A DNA stretch of 64,000 nt. Source: Parabacteroides sp. PF5-9 (lineage in GTDB: Bacteria; Bacteroidota; Bacteroidia; Bacteroidales; Tannerellaceae). Every line of letters starts with the position of its first letter. Within the stretch, counting starts at the first letter, position 1. Made by a program: the position numbers and the translations under genes. The notes below the pieces were generated by a model that saw only the letters and a program-made list of their open reading frames with translations, was not told the origin of the DNA and ran no database searches. The DNA lies in NCBI RefSeq assembly GCF_029893105.1, contig NZ_JARXWG010000001.1:186001-250000 (forward strand). Direction: 5' to 3'. Positions 56,257-64,000 of the stretch are shown piece by piece.

Positions 56257-57414
56257 TTATATCCCAAACCTATGTGGATTCGGTGCGATCAAATATTTAA
56301 TAAATGCTCTTCTTGTCTTATGATGCTCCCGCTTGAAATAGTCCCATTGAGCCTGTACAGCACTGTTCACTTCCGATTCCGGGTTGCTCTCGGCGTATAT
56401 AGTACCTACGCTTTGGTAAACCGGGATCAGGTCATTAAATAACAATGCATTCACCCCTTTATTTTGGTACTCCGGCAATACCCCTGTCAGGTAAAGATCG
56501 ACTACCTCCGGATTTGCTCTGAGGGCTGTCAGTAGATGGAACCAGCCAAAAGGTAACATTTTACCTTTCGCCTTTTGTAAGGCTCTGGATAAGCTGGGCA
56601 ACGATATCCCAAAACCGACCACCGCATCATCTGCCTCGCGAACAATCAGGGTCACCAGGTCAAAACGCAACATCGGAATATACATTTTGATATAATAATC
56701 GATCTGTTTCTGAGTCAACGGAGCAAAACCATAAAGAGGGACATAAGCCGCATTCAACGTCTCAAAGACCCGTTGTGCATATGGCATAATCTCTTTCGCA
56801 TTTTTGAACTTCATAATTTTCAGTCCGTATTTCTTTTTCACGATTTCACCGATCCGTTGATGTTTTTCCGGAATCTCATTGGGGATATAGATCTTGAATT
56901 CATGCCAGTCATGGTTTTTCGTATATCCCATGCGTGTCATATGTGTCGGATAATACGGATAGTTATAGATCGTTGCCATCGTTCCCAACTGATCGAATCC
57001 TTCAACCAGCATCCCTTCATGATCCATATCGGTAAAACCCATGGGGCCATGCAAAGCAATCATGCCTTTCTCTTTGGCCCATTTCTCAACGGCATCAAAC
57101 AGGGCATCCACCACTTCGGCATCGTCAATAAAGTCGACAAAACCGAAGCGCGCATAATCCTGATTCCAGACCTCATTGCTTTTATGGTTGATAATCCCGG
57201 CTATACGTCCGACTATTTTACCTGCTTTATAAGCCAGAAAATAAGCAGCATCACACATCTCAAAAGCAGGATTCTTCGTTTTGTCCAGTGTCACCATCTC
57301 TTCACTGATCAAACCGGGAATATGGTAGGGATTGTCTTTATATAACCGTATATTGAACTTAACGAACTCTTTAAGTTCCTTCTTCCCCGTAACTTCTTTT
57401 ACCGTAACACTCAT
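56257..57414 (-). CDS. GNAT-fold acetyltransferase-like protein
   Basis: 385 residues. An N-terminal GNAT-like half (KFNIRLYKDNPYHIPGLI, YFLAYKAGKIVGRIAGI) is followed by a second half with a PEYQNKGVNALLFNDLIP segment like motif A. ATG 57414 is used; a TTG one codon upstream is less likely. The family is common in Bacteroidetes but its substrate is unknown. Confidence 0.8.
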   Translation of the reverse strand: MSVTVKEVTGKKELKEFVKFNIRLYKDNPYHIPGLISEEMVTLDKTKNPAFEMCDAAYFLAYKAGKIVGRIAGIINHKSNEVWNQDYARFGFVDFIDDAEVVDALFDAVEKWAKEKGMIALHGPMGFTDMDHEGMLVEGFDQLGTMATIYNYPYYPTHMTRMGYTKNHDWHEFKIYIPNEIPEKHQRIGEIVKKKYGLKIMKFKNAKEIMPYAQRVFETLNAAYVPLYGFAPLTQKQIDYYIKMYIPMLRFDLVTLIVREADDAVVGFGISLPSLSRALQKAKGKMLPFGWFHLLTALRANPEVVDLYLTGVLPEYQNKGVNALLFNDLIPVYQSVGTIYAESNPESEVNSAVQAQWDYFKREHHKTRRAFIKYLIAPNPHRFGI

Positions 57415-57543
57415 CAACTATTTATTTTAAAACCAATCGACAAATTTAATAATTAATTTGTTACAAGGAGGCTTGTTTAAGCGGTTGTTTGTTTTTTCCT
57501 GAATTAGGGTCTACTTTGGTCTATCAAACAGTGAACAGATCAT

Positions 57544-57852
57544 CTATTTCAAATTCTGTGGATTTTTTCGGTAACTCCAAATTCGAGATATAACAACGTA
57601 ATTGTCTGTTATAAAATAAATTAGTTTAAACAGTCCTCTTTTTATTACAAGCGAACGAAATGGATATTTATATTTTTTCTTATCCAAAAAAGCTTCTTGT
57701 TGTCCTATCTCCGGCCAGTCTGCCAGTCGATCCGCTTCATCTAAAATGGAGTTGTGTATTTGGGTTGCTATGGTGAGATTTTTTAAAGAATAGAAATCAA
57801 AGATTTCTTCTAAATCCTTTCTGGCAGACGTAGACCATACGACAAGTCTCAT
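57544..57852 (-). CDS. RelE/ParE-type toxin
   Basis: 102 residues: VVWSTSARKDLEEIFDFY at the N-terminus, YPFRSLVIKRGLFKLIYFI in the middle, and ISRIWSYRKNPQNL at the end, matching the ParE/RelE fold. Probably inhibits gyrase (ParE) or cleaves mRNA (RelE); not separable by eye. It overlaps its antitoxin by 4 bp. Confidence 0.85.
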   Translation of the reverse strand: MRLVVWSTSARKDLEEIFDFYSLKNLTIATQIHNSILDEADRLADWPEIGQQEAFLDKKKYKYPFRSLVIKRGLFKLIYFITDNYVVISRIWSYRKNPQNLK

Positions 57853-58079
57853 GAAGTTTTCCTTTTAATCTGGTCGTGCGAAAGTGTTCCTGTTTCATAT
57901 TCCTGCATTGCTGCTTCGCAAGCTTGTAAAACTTCGTCTTCTGTATAATCGCAGGGATATTTGTTAACAGCCAGTTTATCGTACAAATCGGCCAGCTTAG
58001 TGATTAATTCTTCATTGTCAGAGTTTAATATACGTTTGGCTAATTCCGCTTTTTTAGCTTGTAATTCTAATGTAGTCAT
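57849..58079 (-). CDS. Antitoxin of a type II module
   Basis: 76 residues, acidic, helical; LELQAKKAELAKRILNSDNEELITK heads it. Its place directly upstream of and overlapping the toxin marks it as the antitoxin, and it probably binds its own promoter. No ribbon-helix-helix motif is obvious, so the DNA-binding mode is uncertain. Confidence 0.8.
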   Translation of the reverse strand: MTTLELQAKKAELAKRILNSDNEELITKLADLYDKLAVNKYPCDYTEDEVLQACEAAMQEYETGTLSHDQIKRKTS

Positions 58080-58156
58080 ACGGCATTAAGTTTTTATCAA
58101 AGATAGTGAATATTCACCTATTTACAAACAGTTGGAAAAGATTAAAAACCCAATTA

Positions 58157-59644
58157 TTACAATGTAACCCCCGATTTAAAAATCGCAATCTCTTTGCATC
58201 CTGTTTTTTCGTGTTTAAGGAGGGTGCCGTTGCATATTTGAAGGATGAAATCGATAAAATCGTGAATCAACTCATCTCTGTTTGTGCCTTCTAATAAGGC
58301 TCCTGCATTGAAGTCGATCCAGTTCGTTTTATAGTTGAATAAGTGCGAATTCGTCGATACTTTCAGGGTAGGGACAAAAGAGCCGAAAGGAGTTCCACGT
58401 CCGGTAGTAAACAGAATCAGCTGACAGCCTGAGATCGCCAAAGCCGAGGAGGCGACCAGATCGTTTCCGGGGGCATTCAACAGGTTGAGGCCGTTCCGAG
58501 TGATGGGTTGTCCGTACTCAAGGACATCAACCACCTTTGATGTTCCGCCTTTCTGAGTGCATCCCAATGATTTCTCTTCCAGTGTCGTAATCCCTCCTGT
58601 TTTATTTCCCGGTGAAGGATTCTCATAAATAGGTTGGTTGTATTGACGGAAATAGTTTTTAAACCCATTGATTAATTGAACGATCTTTTCAAAAACAACC
58701 TGATCGGCCGCACGATCCATCAAAATGGTCTCAGCGCCAAACATTTCGGGCACTTCAGTCAATACCGTATTTCCTCCCGCTGCAATCAGCCAGTCGGAGA
58801 ACCACCCCACAAGCGGATTGGCTGTAATTCCGGAGAAACCATCGCTTCCACCGCATTTTAATCCGACTTTCAGTTTAGAGAGGGGTAATGGTTGACGTTT
58901 GTCCTGTTTCATCTTTTCCGCCAACTCCTTCATGAGTATAACACCTGTCTCTATCTCGTCCTCCACATCCTGAGCCGTTAAGAAACGAACCCGGTCGGAA
59001 TCCCATTCACCCAATATCTTTTTAAAATCACTCAACTGGTTGTTTTCGCAACCCAATGCCAAGACAAGCACCCCGCCACAATTCGGATGTTTGACTAACC
59101 CGGCCAGCGCCTTTTGCGTGTTGATATGGTCGTCACCCAGTTGCGAGCAACCATAATTATGGGTGAAAGCGCGGATATCGTCGATATGAGCACTGTCTAC
59201 TTCGTTTTTAACCCGGTCGACAATGGCTTGTATCTGTCCGTTGACACACCCTACTGTCGGGACGATCCAAAGTTCGTTTCGAATACCCATTTCACCGTTG
59301 TAACGGAGATATCCATTCACCGTATATTCTCCTTTCGCAATGGGAGGCAAGCTATCAACCGGATGATAAAAATAGTCGATATCATCGCAAAGATTCGTTT
59401 TTAGGTTGTGTGTATGGAGATGTTCTCCTGCGGAAATAGCTGTTATAGCCTGACCGATAGGATAGCCGTATTTAATCACATTCGCTCCTTGTGGAATCGC
59501 ATATAAAGCCAATTTATGCCCGGCCGGAATCGGATCCAGAAGCGTGATCGCTCGATTGTCAACAGAGAGGAGATCTCCTTTCTGCAAGTCGCAAACGGCA
59601 ACAGCTACATTGTCTATCGGATGAATTTGAATAAACTTACTCAT
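58157..59644 (-). CDS. uxaA: Altronate dehydratase
   Basis: 495 residues of the UxaA family with both the N-terminal SAF domain (about residues 10-85) and the C-terminal catalytic part: LWIVPTVGCVNGQ, THNYGCSQLGDDH, KCGGSDGFSGITANPLVG and TTGRGTPFGSFVPTLKVSTN. It converts D-altronate to 2-keto-3-deoxygluconate. It follows uxaB by 12 bp. Confidence 0.94.
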   Translation of the reverse strand: MSKFIQIHPIDNVAVAVCDLQKGDLLSVDNRAITLLDPIPAGHKLALYAIPQGANVIKYGYPIGQAITAISAGEHLHTHNLKTNLCDDIDYFYHPVDSLPPIAKGEYTVNGYLRYNGEMGIRNELWIVPTVGCVNGQIQAIVDRVKNEVDSAHIDDIRAFTHNYGCSQLGDDHINTQKALAGLVKHPNCGGVLVLALGCENNQLSDFKKILGEWDSDRVRFLTAQDVEDEIETGVILMKELAEKMKQDKRQPLPLSKLKVGLKCGGSDGFSGITANPLVGWFSDWLIAAGGNTVLTEVPEMFGAETILMDRAADQVVFEKIVQLINGFKNYFRQYNQPIYENPSPGNKTGGITTLEEKSLGCTQKGGTSKVVDVLEYGQPITRNGLNLLNAPGNDLVASSALAISGCQLILFTTGRGTPFGSFVPTLKVSTNSHLFNYKTNWIDFNAGALLEGTNRDELIHDFIDFILQICNGTLLKHEKTGCKEIAIFKSGVTL

Positions 59645-59656
59645 AACAGGGATCGA

Positions 59657-61099
59657 TTAAAGGAGTACTTCTTTTAATGCATTTTCCATACCTAAGGTTA
59701 ATATCTGTTCAATCGTATCACTTACATCTTCGATAAAATCGGGTATTTGTGTGATGTTTTCTCTCCAGATATCCTTGTTGGTGACAATACCGGTTACCCA
59801 GGCGCGGAGATTATTTCGTTGAAATGTCTGACGAATAAACGTAATATGTTCCGCGACATCATTCGGAACAAAGTCTATCGCCTTGGAATGTCCTGCATAG
59901 AGCACCAACAGCGCCGCAAAAGCAAATCGATTAAATCGTGCTTTTTGATTGCATTTGGCATTGTCCCATATCGTCGGATAATTCCGGGTTTCCCATTTAG
60001 CCAAGGCATTCAGGGAGATATCTTTTAAGTAATGGTGTAGGAAAGGATTGTAGAAACGTTCGAGAATTTCGGCAGCAAACTGGCGAAGTTCTTCCTGATC
60101 GCCAGCAATAACAGGCAGTACTTCCGTTTCAACCATGCGGGTGATAAAGGCTTCAACTTCCGGAATACCGAAAGCTTCTTTTACCGTCTGGCAACCCAGC
60201 TGGAGGGCGATAGGAACCATCGCCGTATGTGATCCGTTGAGTATCCGTACTTTCCGGGCACGAAAATCCCTTATGTCATCCATAAACAACACATTTAAAC
60301 CGGCTTTGTCTAACGGGAACCGTTCCCGGATGACCGGATCTCCCCCGATAGCCCATACATGGAAATATTCGCCTTTAACGAGCAAATGATCATCAAAACC
60401 TAACTCTTTTTTGATTTCATCGCTGTTTTCTTTGGGAAATCCGGAGACAATCCGGTCGACCAGCGTATCGTAAAAATGACAACTGCGTTCAATCCATGTG
60501 ATAAAACCCTGCTCCAGTCTGTTCTGCTGGGCATGTCTCAGAACATACGCACGAAGAACAGAACCGTTATCTTCGATTAATTCGCAGCAAATGATCAACA
60601 ACCCTTTATCCGGAGCGCCTTTGTATTTCTGATAACGTTTATAGAGTAAAGCCGTCATTTTTGCGGGGAAAGAGTCGGGGGGCGATGCCGTCAGGTCATC
60701 TCCTTCCACATAACGTATACCGGCCTCCGTGGTATTCGAGATAATCATCTCCAGTTCTTCCTGCAGAAACAGTCGTTCATATGCGTCGTATTGGGTATAG
60801 GGGTTCAACAACGCATTTATACATTCAACCCGTGTGATCTCTTTCACCGGTTGTTTGTTTTTAATTCCTTCAAGATAGACATGATAAAGATGATCCTGAT
60901 TTTGGAAAACAGAGGCGATCTCTTCTCCTCCTCTGATCGGTTGGACAACGGCGACGCCGTGATTCAGAATCCCCGATTTATTCGCTTTTTCTATCATCCA
61001 GTCGACAAATGCTCGTAGGAAATTCCCTTCTCCGAACTGGAGGATTTTTACCGGACGAAGGGTTCTTTGTGTGGTTGTGTTGTTCAATGGTTTCATCAT
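59657..61099 (-). CDS. uxaB: Tagaturonate reductase
   Basis: 480 residues, mannitol-dehydrogenase-like long-chain family. ILQFGEGNFLRAFVDWMIEKA is the NAD-binding N-terminus; KVRILNGSHTAMVPIAL contains the catalytic Lys region. It reduces tagaturonate to altronate. ATG 61099 or 61096 is the start; the TTG at 61114 lies in a possible -7 site (TATATTTG, 61110-61103). First gene of the altronate pair. Confidence 0.93.
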   Translation of the reverse strand: MMKPLNNTTTQRTLRPVKILQFGEGNFLRAFVDWMIEKANKSGILNHGVAVVQPIRGGEEIASVFQNQDHLYHVYLEGIKNKQPVKEITRVECINALLNPYTQYDAYERLFLQEELEMIISNTTEAGIRYVEGDDLTASPPDSFPAKMTALLYKRYQKYKGAPDKGLLIICCELIEDNGSVLRAYVLRHAQQNRLEQGFITWIERSCHFYDTLVDRIVSGFPKENSDEIKKELGFDDHLLVKGEYFHVWAIGGDPVIRERFPLDKAGLNVLFMDDIRDFRARKVRILNGSHTAMVPIALQLGCQTVKEAFGIPEVEAFITRMVETEVLPVIAGDQEELRQFAAEILERFYNPFLHHYLKDISLNALAKWETRNYPTIWDNAKCNQKARFNRFAFAALLVLYAGHSKAIDFVPNDVAEHITFIRQTFQRNNLRAWVTGIVTNKDIWRENITQIPDFIEDVSDTIEQILTLGMENALKEVLL

Positions 61100-61178
61100 G
61101 TGCAAATATATCAAATAAAAAAGCGAAAAACCTCCTTTTCTGATCTTGTCGCATGAAAGGAATGCAAAAAATCCCTAT

Positions 61179-61643
61179 CTATTTTATCCAGTCGACAAAC
61201 GTTTGTCCGTAGTTCACATAAAGAACGACCCATAAGAGGTAACGGGCTGCGCAACCGATTAATAACAGGGCTATTGTGGTTTTGGGTTTGACTTTATAAA
61301 ATCCAAGTCCGATCAGACCGGCAATGCCGACCACCGGGATCCAGGTAAAGAGAGCAATCCATACCCCATATTTGTCGATCATCTTTTTTTGTTCCTGTAG
61401 TTTTTCGCGTTTGACATTAAACCATTTTTCGAGCCACTCCCATTTGCCCAACCATCCGAGAGCATAGGTGGTCATCAGGCCGAACCAATTACCCGCAGAG
61501 GCAATCAACAGACAGAGCCAGGGATTACTGCCCAACGCCAGGATACTGATCAGAATCACATCCGAACTTAACGGAAGGATTGTCCCGGCCAGATACGTGC
61601 CGATAAGCAATCCCCAATACCCCAAGTTGATCAACCAGTCCAT
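61179..61643 (-). CDS. YqaA/DedA-like membrane protein
   Basis: 154 residues with about four hydrophobic segments and the DedA-like WGLLIGTYLAGTILPLSSDV start plus GNWFGLMTTYALG. Homologous proteins flip or move lipids; the role of YqaA is not established. Confidence 0.83.
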   Translation of the reverse strand: MDWLINLGYWGLLIGTYLAGTILPLSSDVILISILALGSNPWLCLLIASAGNWFGLMTTYALGWLGKWEWLEKWFNVKREKLQEQKKMIDKYGVWIALFTWIPVVGIAGLIGLGFYKVKPKTTIALLLIGCAARYLLWVVLYVNYGQTFVDWIK

Positions 61644-61761
61644 CTCATCTGTTTAAAATCGAATGCGAAGATAGTTTTTCTGTAACGATCCGCCAACAAA
61701 GAAAAATGAATTCGATGATATCATGGTTTTTTGTTGAACCGAGATTCGTTTGACAATTGTC

Positions 61762-61834
61762 GAACGATCATTACACATTTGTCGAATGATCATTCTATAA
61801 TTATCAAACGATCGTTCGACAATCGTCAAACGAA
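61762..61834. repeat. 22-bp tandem repeat, locus B
   Basis: Units at 61762-61783, 61784-61805 and 61806-61827, each homologous to locus A (13640-13712); unit three here and unit three there both begin AAACGATCGTTC. The flanks are also similar: a GAAAAAT...ATTCGAT phrase before and a GGTG/GTTC phrase after. It lies upstream of the YqaA-like gene. Confidence 0.83.
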
Positions 61835-61904
61835 ATGTTGTTTATGGTGTTCGGAGAAAATATACAGAAGAAAAAGGAGATATATTACTGATCGTTCTTA
61901 ATCT

Positions 61905-62250
61905 AACGTGAGTTCGATATAAGTTTCAAATTGAAGAAAATGTGAAGATAGTGAAGGCGAACGCCACAGGCGTTAAATGTGCATAACCCCGGGTAAAGAG
62001 GAGCGTAGTGGATCGACCCGGGGGGGCGGTGAATAGATACTACTCTCCAATCAACGCCGATAGGTGTTGAACCGCAGATGATTGAACACCTTCGGCGTTC
62101 GTTTGTTACACTCATTATATACCCCGGGTCGATCCGCTACGCTCCTCTTTACCCGGGGTTATTCACATTAAATCCCTGCGGGATTTGGTTTTCGGAAAAT
62201 CTTCAAACATTACACAATCTGAAGATAAATCTTTATATCGAACTCACGTT
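61905..62250. mobile_element. MITE-like palindromic element
   Basis: 346 bp with perfect 18-bp terminal inverted repeats AACGTGAGTTCGATATAA and a 5-bp flanking duplication AATCT (61900-61904 and 62251-62255). Inside, a 39-bp inverted repeat (61985-62023 and 62122-62160, one mismatch) and several small REP-like hairpins occur. It has no gene; the short ORFs in it read through the palindromes. Confidence 0.8.
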
Positions 62251-62421
62251 AATCTATTTTTCGCTATCTCATTCAGAAAAAACAGATATTTGGTGAGCCG
62301 ATTTGTTCTCTCAAAGTCTTGTTAAAGAATATATCTTATTCATTGGGGGAAATGGGAAATATGACTTAACTTTATTGCATGTAAAATGTTATTCTCTTTT
62401 TTAATTTAAAAATCAAACAAC

Positions 62422-62886
62422 ATGAGGCATCTACTTCGTCTATTTTGTGTATACATACTCATTGGTTCAATAGGTGTAGCTTGTGATGGCAATAACGAAC
62501 CGGAGCAGGAAATAATAGTAGAAGAAGAACCGAAGCAAGAGCCGGAAAAAGGAGTAGATGTTCCATTTGCGGAGTACGCTTTGGAAGGGACTTCCTGTCA
62601 ATGGGTGAATTTGGACTTTAAAGTTCTTACCTGTGGTCTATACGATCTCCTTGTTATCAACAGCGACGAAGTATTAGAAACATATATTGAAGGCACAGAT
62701 TATCCCGCAATTGATTTTTCGAAACAGACATTACTGTTGGCTTATGGAGTCCAGTGCTATCAGGATCTTTTGGATAGTGTGAATTTACAACAGTTTTCGG
62801 AACAAAATTATCTCATGGCCGTTAATATGCGACCGTGTATAGCGGCAGCATTTTTCAGAGTGGGAAGTGGCAATTGTAATCGATAA
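62422..62886 (+). pseudogene. Tandem lipoprotein copy 1, frameshifted 3' end
   Basis: 154 residues as read. The lipoprotein signal ends in a lipobox-like IGVAC (Cys near residue 20), followed by an acidic EEEPKQEPEK linker and a globular part shared with copies 2 and 3 (VPFAEYALEGTSCQWVNL, IDFSKQTLLLAYG). A run of five T at 62851-62855, where copy 2 has four, shifts the frame and replaces the shared C-terminus. Removing one T restores the frame to a stop at 62930-62932, 4 bp before copy 2. It may be decayed or phase-variable. Confidence 0.8.
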
Positions 62887-62936
62887 ATTAGGTGCGGAGT
62901 GCAAGGTTGAATTGAACATAACAAATAAATAAGATT

Positions 62937-63461
62937 ATGAGAATGACAAAAGTATTCACATTTTTACTTTTTCTACTTATGATAACCCATGTGGCTTGTG
63001 ATGGCAATAACGAGTCAGGGCAGGAAATAAAAAAGGAAGAAGAACAGGAACAAGAGCAAGAACCGGAAAAAGAACCGGAAAAAGGAGTAGATGTATCATT
63101 TGCAGAATACACTTTGGAAGGGACTTCTTGTCAATGGGTGAATTTGGACTTTGATGATCCTTGCCCCCAATACAATCTCCTTATGATCAACAGCAGCGAA
63201 GTATTAGAAGAGTATATTGAAGGCACAGATTATCCCGCAATTGATTTTTCGAAACAGACATTGCTGTTGGCTTATGGAATTGAGTGCTATAACTATTATC
63301 AGGACAGTGTGAGTTTACAACAGCTTTCGGAGCAAAATTATCTTATGACCGTTAATCTGCGACCGAGTATAGCGGTAGCATTTTCAGAGTGGGAAGTGGC
63401 AATTGTAATCGATAAATTAGGTGCGGAGTGCAAGGTTGAATTGGACATAACAAATAAATAA
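62937..63461 (+). CDS. Tandem lipoprotein copy 2
   Basis: 174 residues. Signal peptide FTFLLFLLMITHVAC with a lipid-modified Cys about residue 21, an acidic Glu/Gln/Pro linker of about 25 residues, and a C-terminal domain with a CQW motif, TDYPAIDFSKQTLLLAYG and EWEVAIVIDKL. It resembles Bacteroides lipoproteins of unknown function with PEIDFSKYTLLLA-type cores. It starts 4 bp after the restored end of copy 1 and ends 4 bp before copy 3. Confidence 0.85.
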   Translation: MRMTKVFTFLLFLLMITHVACDGNNESGQEIKKEEEQEQEQEPEKEPEKGVDVSFAEYTLEGTSCQWVNLDFDDPCPQYNLLMINSSEVLEEYIEGTDYPAIDFSKQTLLLAYGIECYNYYQDSVSLQQLSEQNYLMTVNLRPSIAVAFSEWEVAIVIDKLGAECKVELDITNK

Positions 63462-63465
63462 GATT

Positions 63466-63975
63466 ATGAGAATGACAAAAGTATTCACATTTTTACTTTT
63501 TCTATTTATGATAACCCATGTGGCTTGTGATGGCAATAACGATTCAGGGCAGGAAATAAAAAAGGAAGAAGAACAGGAACAAGAGCATGAACCGGAAAAA
63601 GAACCGGAAAAAGGAGTAGATGTTCCATTTGCAGAGTACTCTTTGGAAGGGACTTCTTGTCAATGGGTGAATCTGGATTTTCAATACGATTTCCTTGTGA
63701 TCAACAGCGACGAAGTATTAGAAACATATATTGAAGGCACAGATTATCCCGCGATTGATTTCTCGAAACAGACATTGCTACTGGCTTATGGTTTTGAGGG
63801 CAGTGGGAGCTACCTGGACAGTGTGAGTTTACAGCAGGTTTCGGAGCAAAATTATCTTATGACTGTTAATCTTCAAATGACTATAGCATCGGTATTTACA
63901 GAGTGGGAAGTGGCAATTGTAATCGATAAATTAGATGTGGAGAGCAAGGTTGAACTGAATATAACACGAAAATAA
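63466..63975 (+). CDS. Tandem lipoprotein copy 3
   Basis: 169 residues, nearly the same N-terminus as copy 2 and the same layout: lipobox, acidic linker, CQW domain, FTEWEVAIVIDKL end. Divergence is concentrated in the middle of the domain, where copy 3 lacks the DDPCPQ segment of copy 2. Another copy follows 4 bp later. Confidence 0.85.
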   Translation: MRMTKVFTFLLFLFMITHVACDGNNDSGQEIKKEEEQEQEHEPEKEPEKGVDVPFAEYSLEGTSCQWVNLDFQYDFLVINSDEVLETYIEGTDYPAIDFSKQTLLLAYGFEGSGSYLDSVSLQQVSEQNYLMTVNLQMTIASVFTEWEVAIVIDKLDVESKVELNITRK

Positions 63976-63979
63976 GATT

Positions 63980-64000
63980 ATGAGAATGACAAAAGTATTC
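63980..64000 (+). CDS. Tandem lipoprotein copy 4, 3' partial
   Basis: The last 21 bases encode MRMTKVF, the same start as copies 2 and 3, after the same 4-bp spacer. The array continues beyond the window. Confidence 0.75.

Noticed and set aside
57544-58079. Toxin-antitoxin pair as part of a recent mobile element
   Set aside because: No repeats, integrase or change of base composition around the pair; treated as a chromosomal module.
61903-62296. Two ORFs with a repeated PGSIRYAPLYPGL peptide
   Set aside because: The peptide is the translation of the palindromic repeat arms and appears on both strands.

Overview
The window looks like the chromosome of a member of the Bacteroidales, most likely Parabacteroides or a close relative. 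The evidence is Bacteroidetes -7 promoters (TAnnTTTG) ahead of several genes and all three tRNAs, weak ribosome binding sites, Bacteroidetes-only families (DUF4271, DUF3836, split chromate transporters, fused RibBA) and a Bacteroides-type mobilizable element. The genus is inferred and was not tested.

Layout. 0-18.6 kb is core genome: 3' part of ackA, a HAD phosphatase, rpsA, a DUF2461 gene, tRNA-Gln, the run DUF4271-hemD-rnpA-yidD-tatD-tyrS, an Fe-S DUF362 protein, pyrH-rnz, a secreted SGNH esterase, a nitroreductase-like lipoprotein, a U32 peptidase, a thioesterase and dprA. 18.75-29.74 kb is an integrative mobilizable element in the 3' end of a tRNA-Leu gene. It has a tyrosine integrase, matching att cores, matching inner repeats at both ends, a MobV relaxase with a hairpin-rich oriT-like region, a primase/ATPase/HTH maintenance module, an AT-rich four-gene cargo operon (methyltransferase, membrane-anchored protein, GNAT, M14 carboxypeptidase), and an IS4-family insertion that rewrote the integrase C-terminus. 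29.9-39.8 kb returns to core genes: a mannose-1-phosphate guanylyltransferase, an aminotransferase, ribBA, an LptF/G permease, tRNA-Met, an esterase and an FtsX-type permease. 39.8-42.5 kb is a repeat-rich stretch with an IS110-family element whose noncoding end folds like a bridge RNA, placed within REP-like palindromes. 42.5-61.6 kb holds a CBM9-like protein, a LysE exporter, a Dus enzyme, hexuronate catabolism in two blocks (mannonate branch at 45-47 kb, altronate branch at 58-61 kb), a HipA-like/DUF3037 pair, topA, a chromate transporter pair, parE-coaD-S41 protease and a ParE-type toxin-antitoxin pair. 61.7-64 kb has a 22-bp tandem repeat, a MITE-like palindromic element and a tandem array of paralogous lipoproteins that runs off the window.

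How genes work together. The two hexuronate blocks would convert fructuronate and tagaturonate to 2-keto-3-deoxygluconate. The parE-coaD-S41-chromate run and the hemD-to-tyrS run are close or overlapping and probably co-transcribed. The cargo operon is translationally coupled (4-bp and 1-bp overlaps, 3-bp gap), so its four products probably act in one process that I cannot name. The strongest leads for new biology are this operon, the IS110 noncoding RNA, the lipoprotein array with a frameshifted first copy, a short independent RNA upstream of topA, and a 22-bp tandem repeat found at two loci 48 kb apart.
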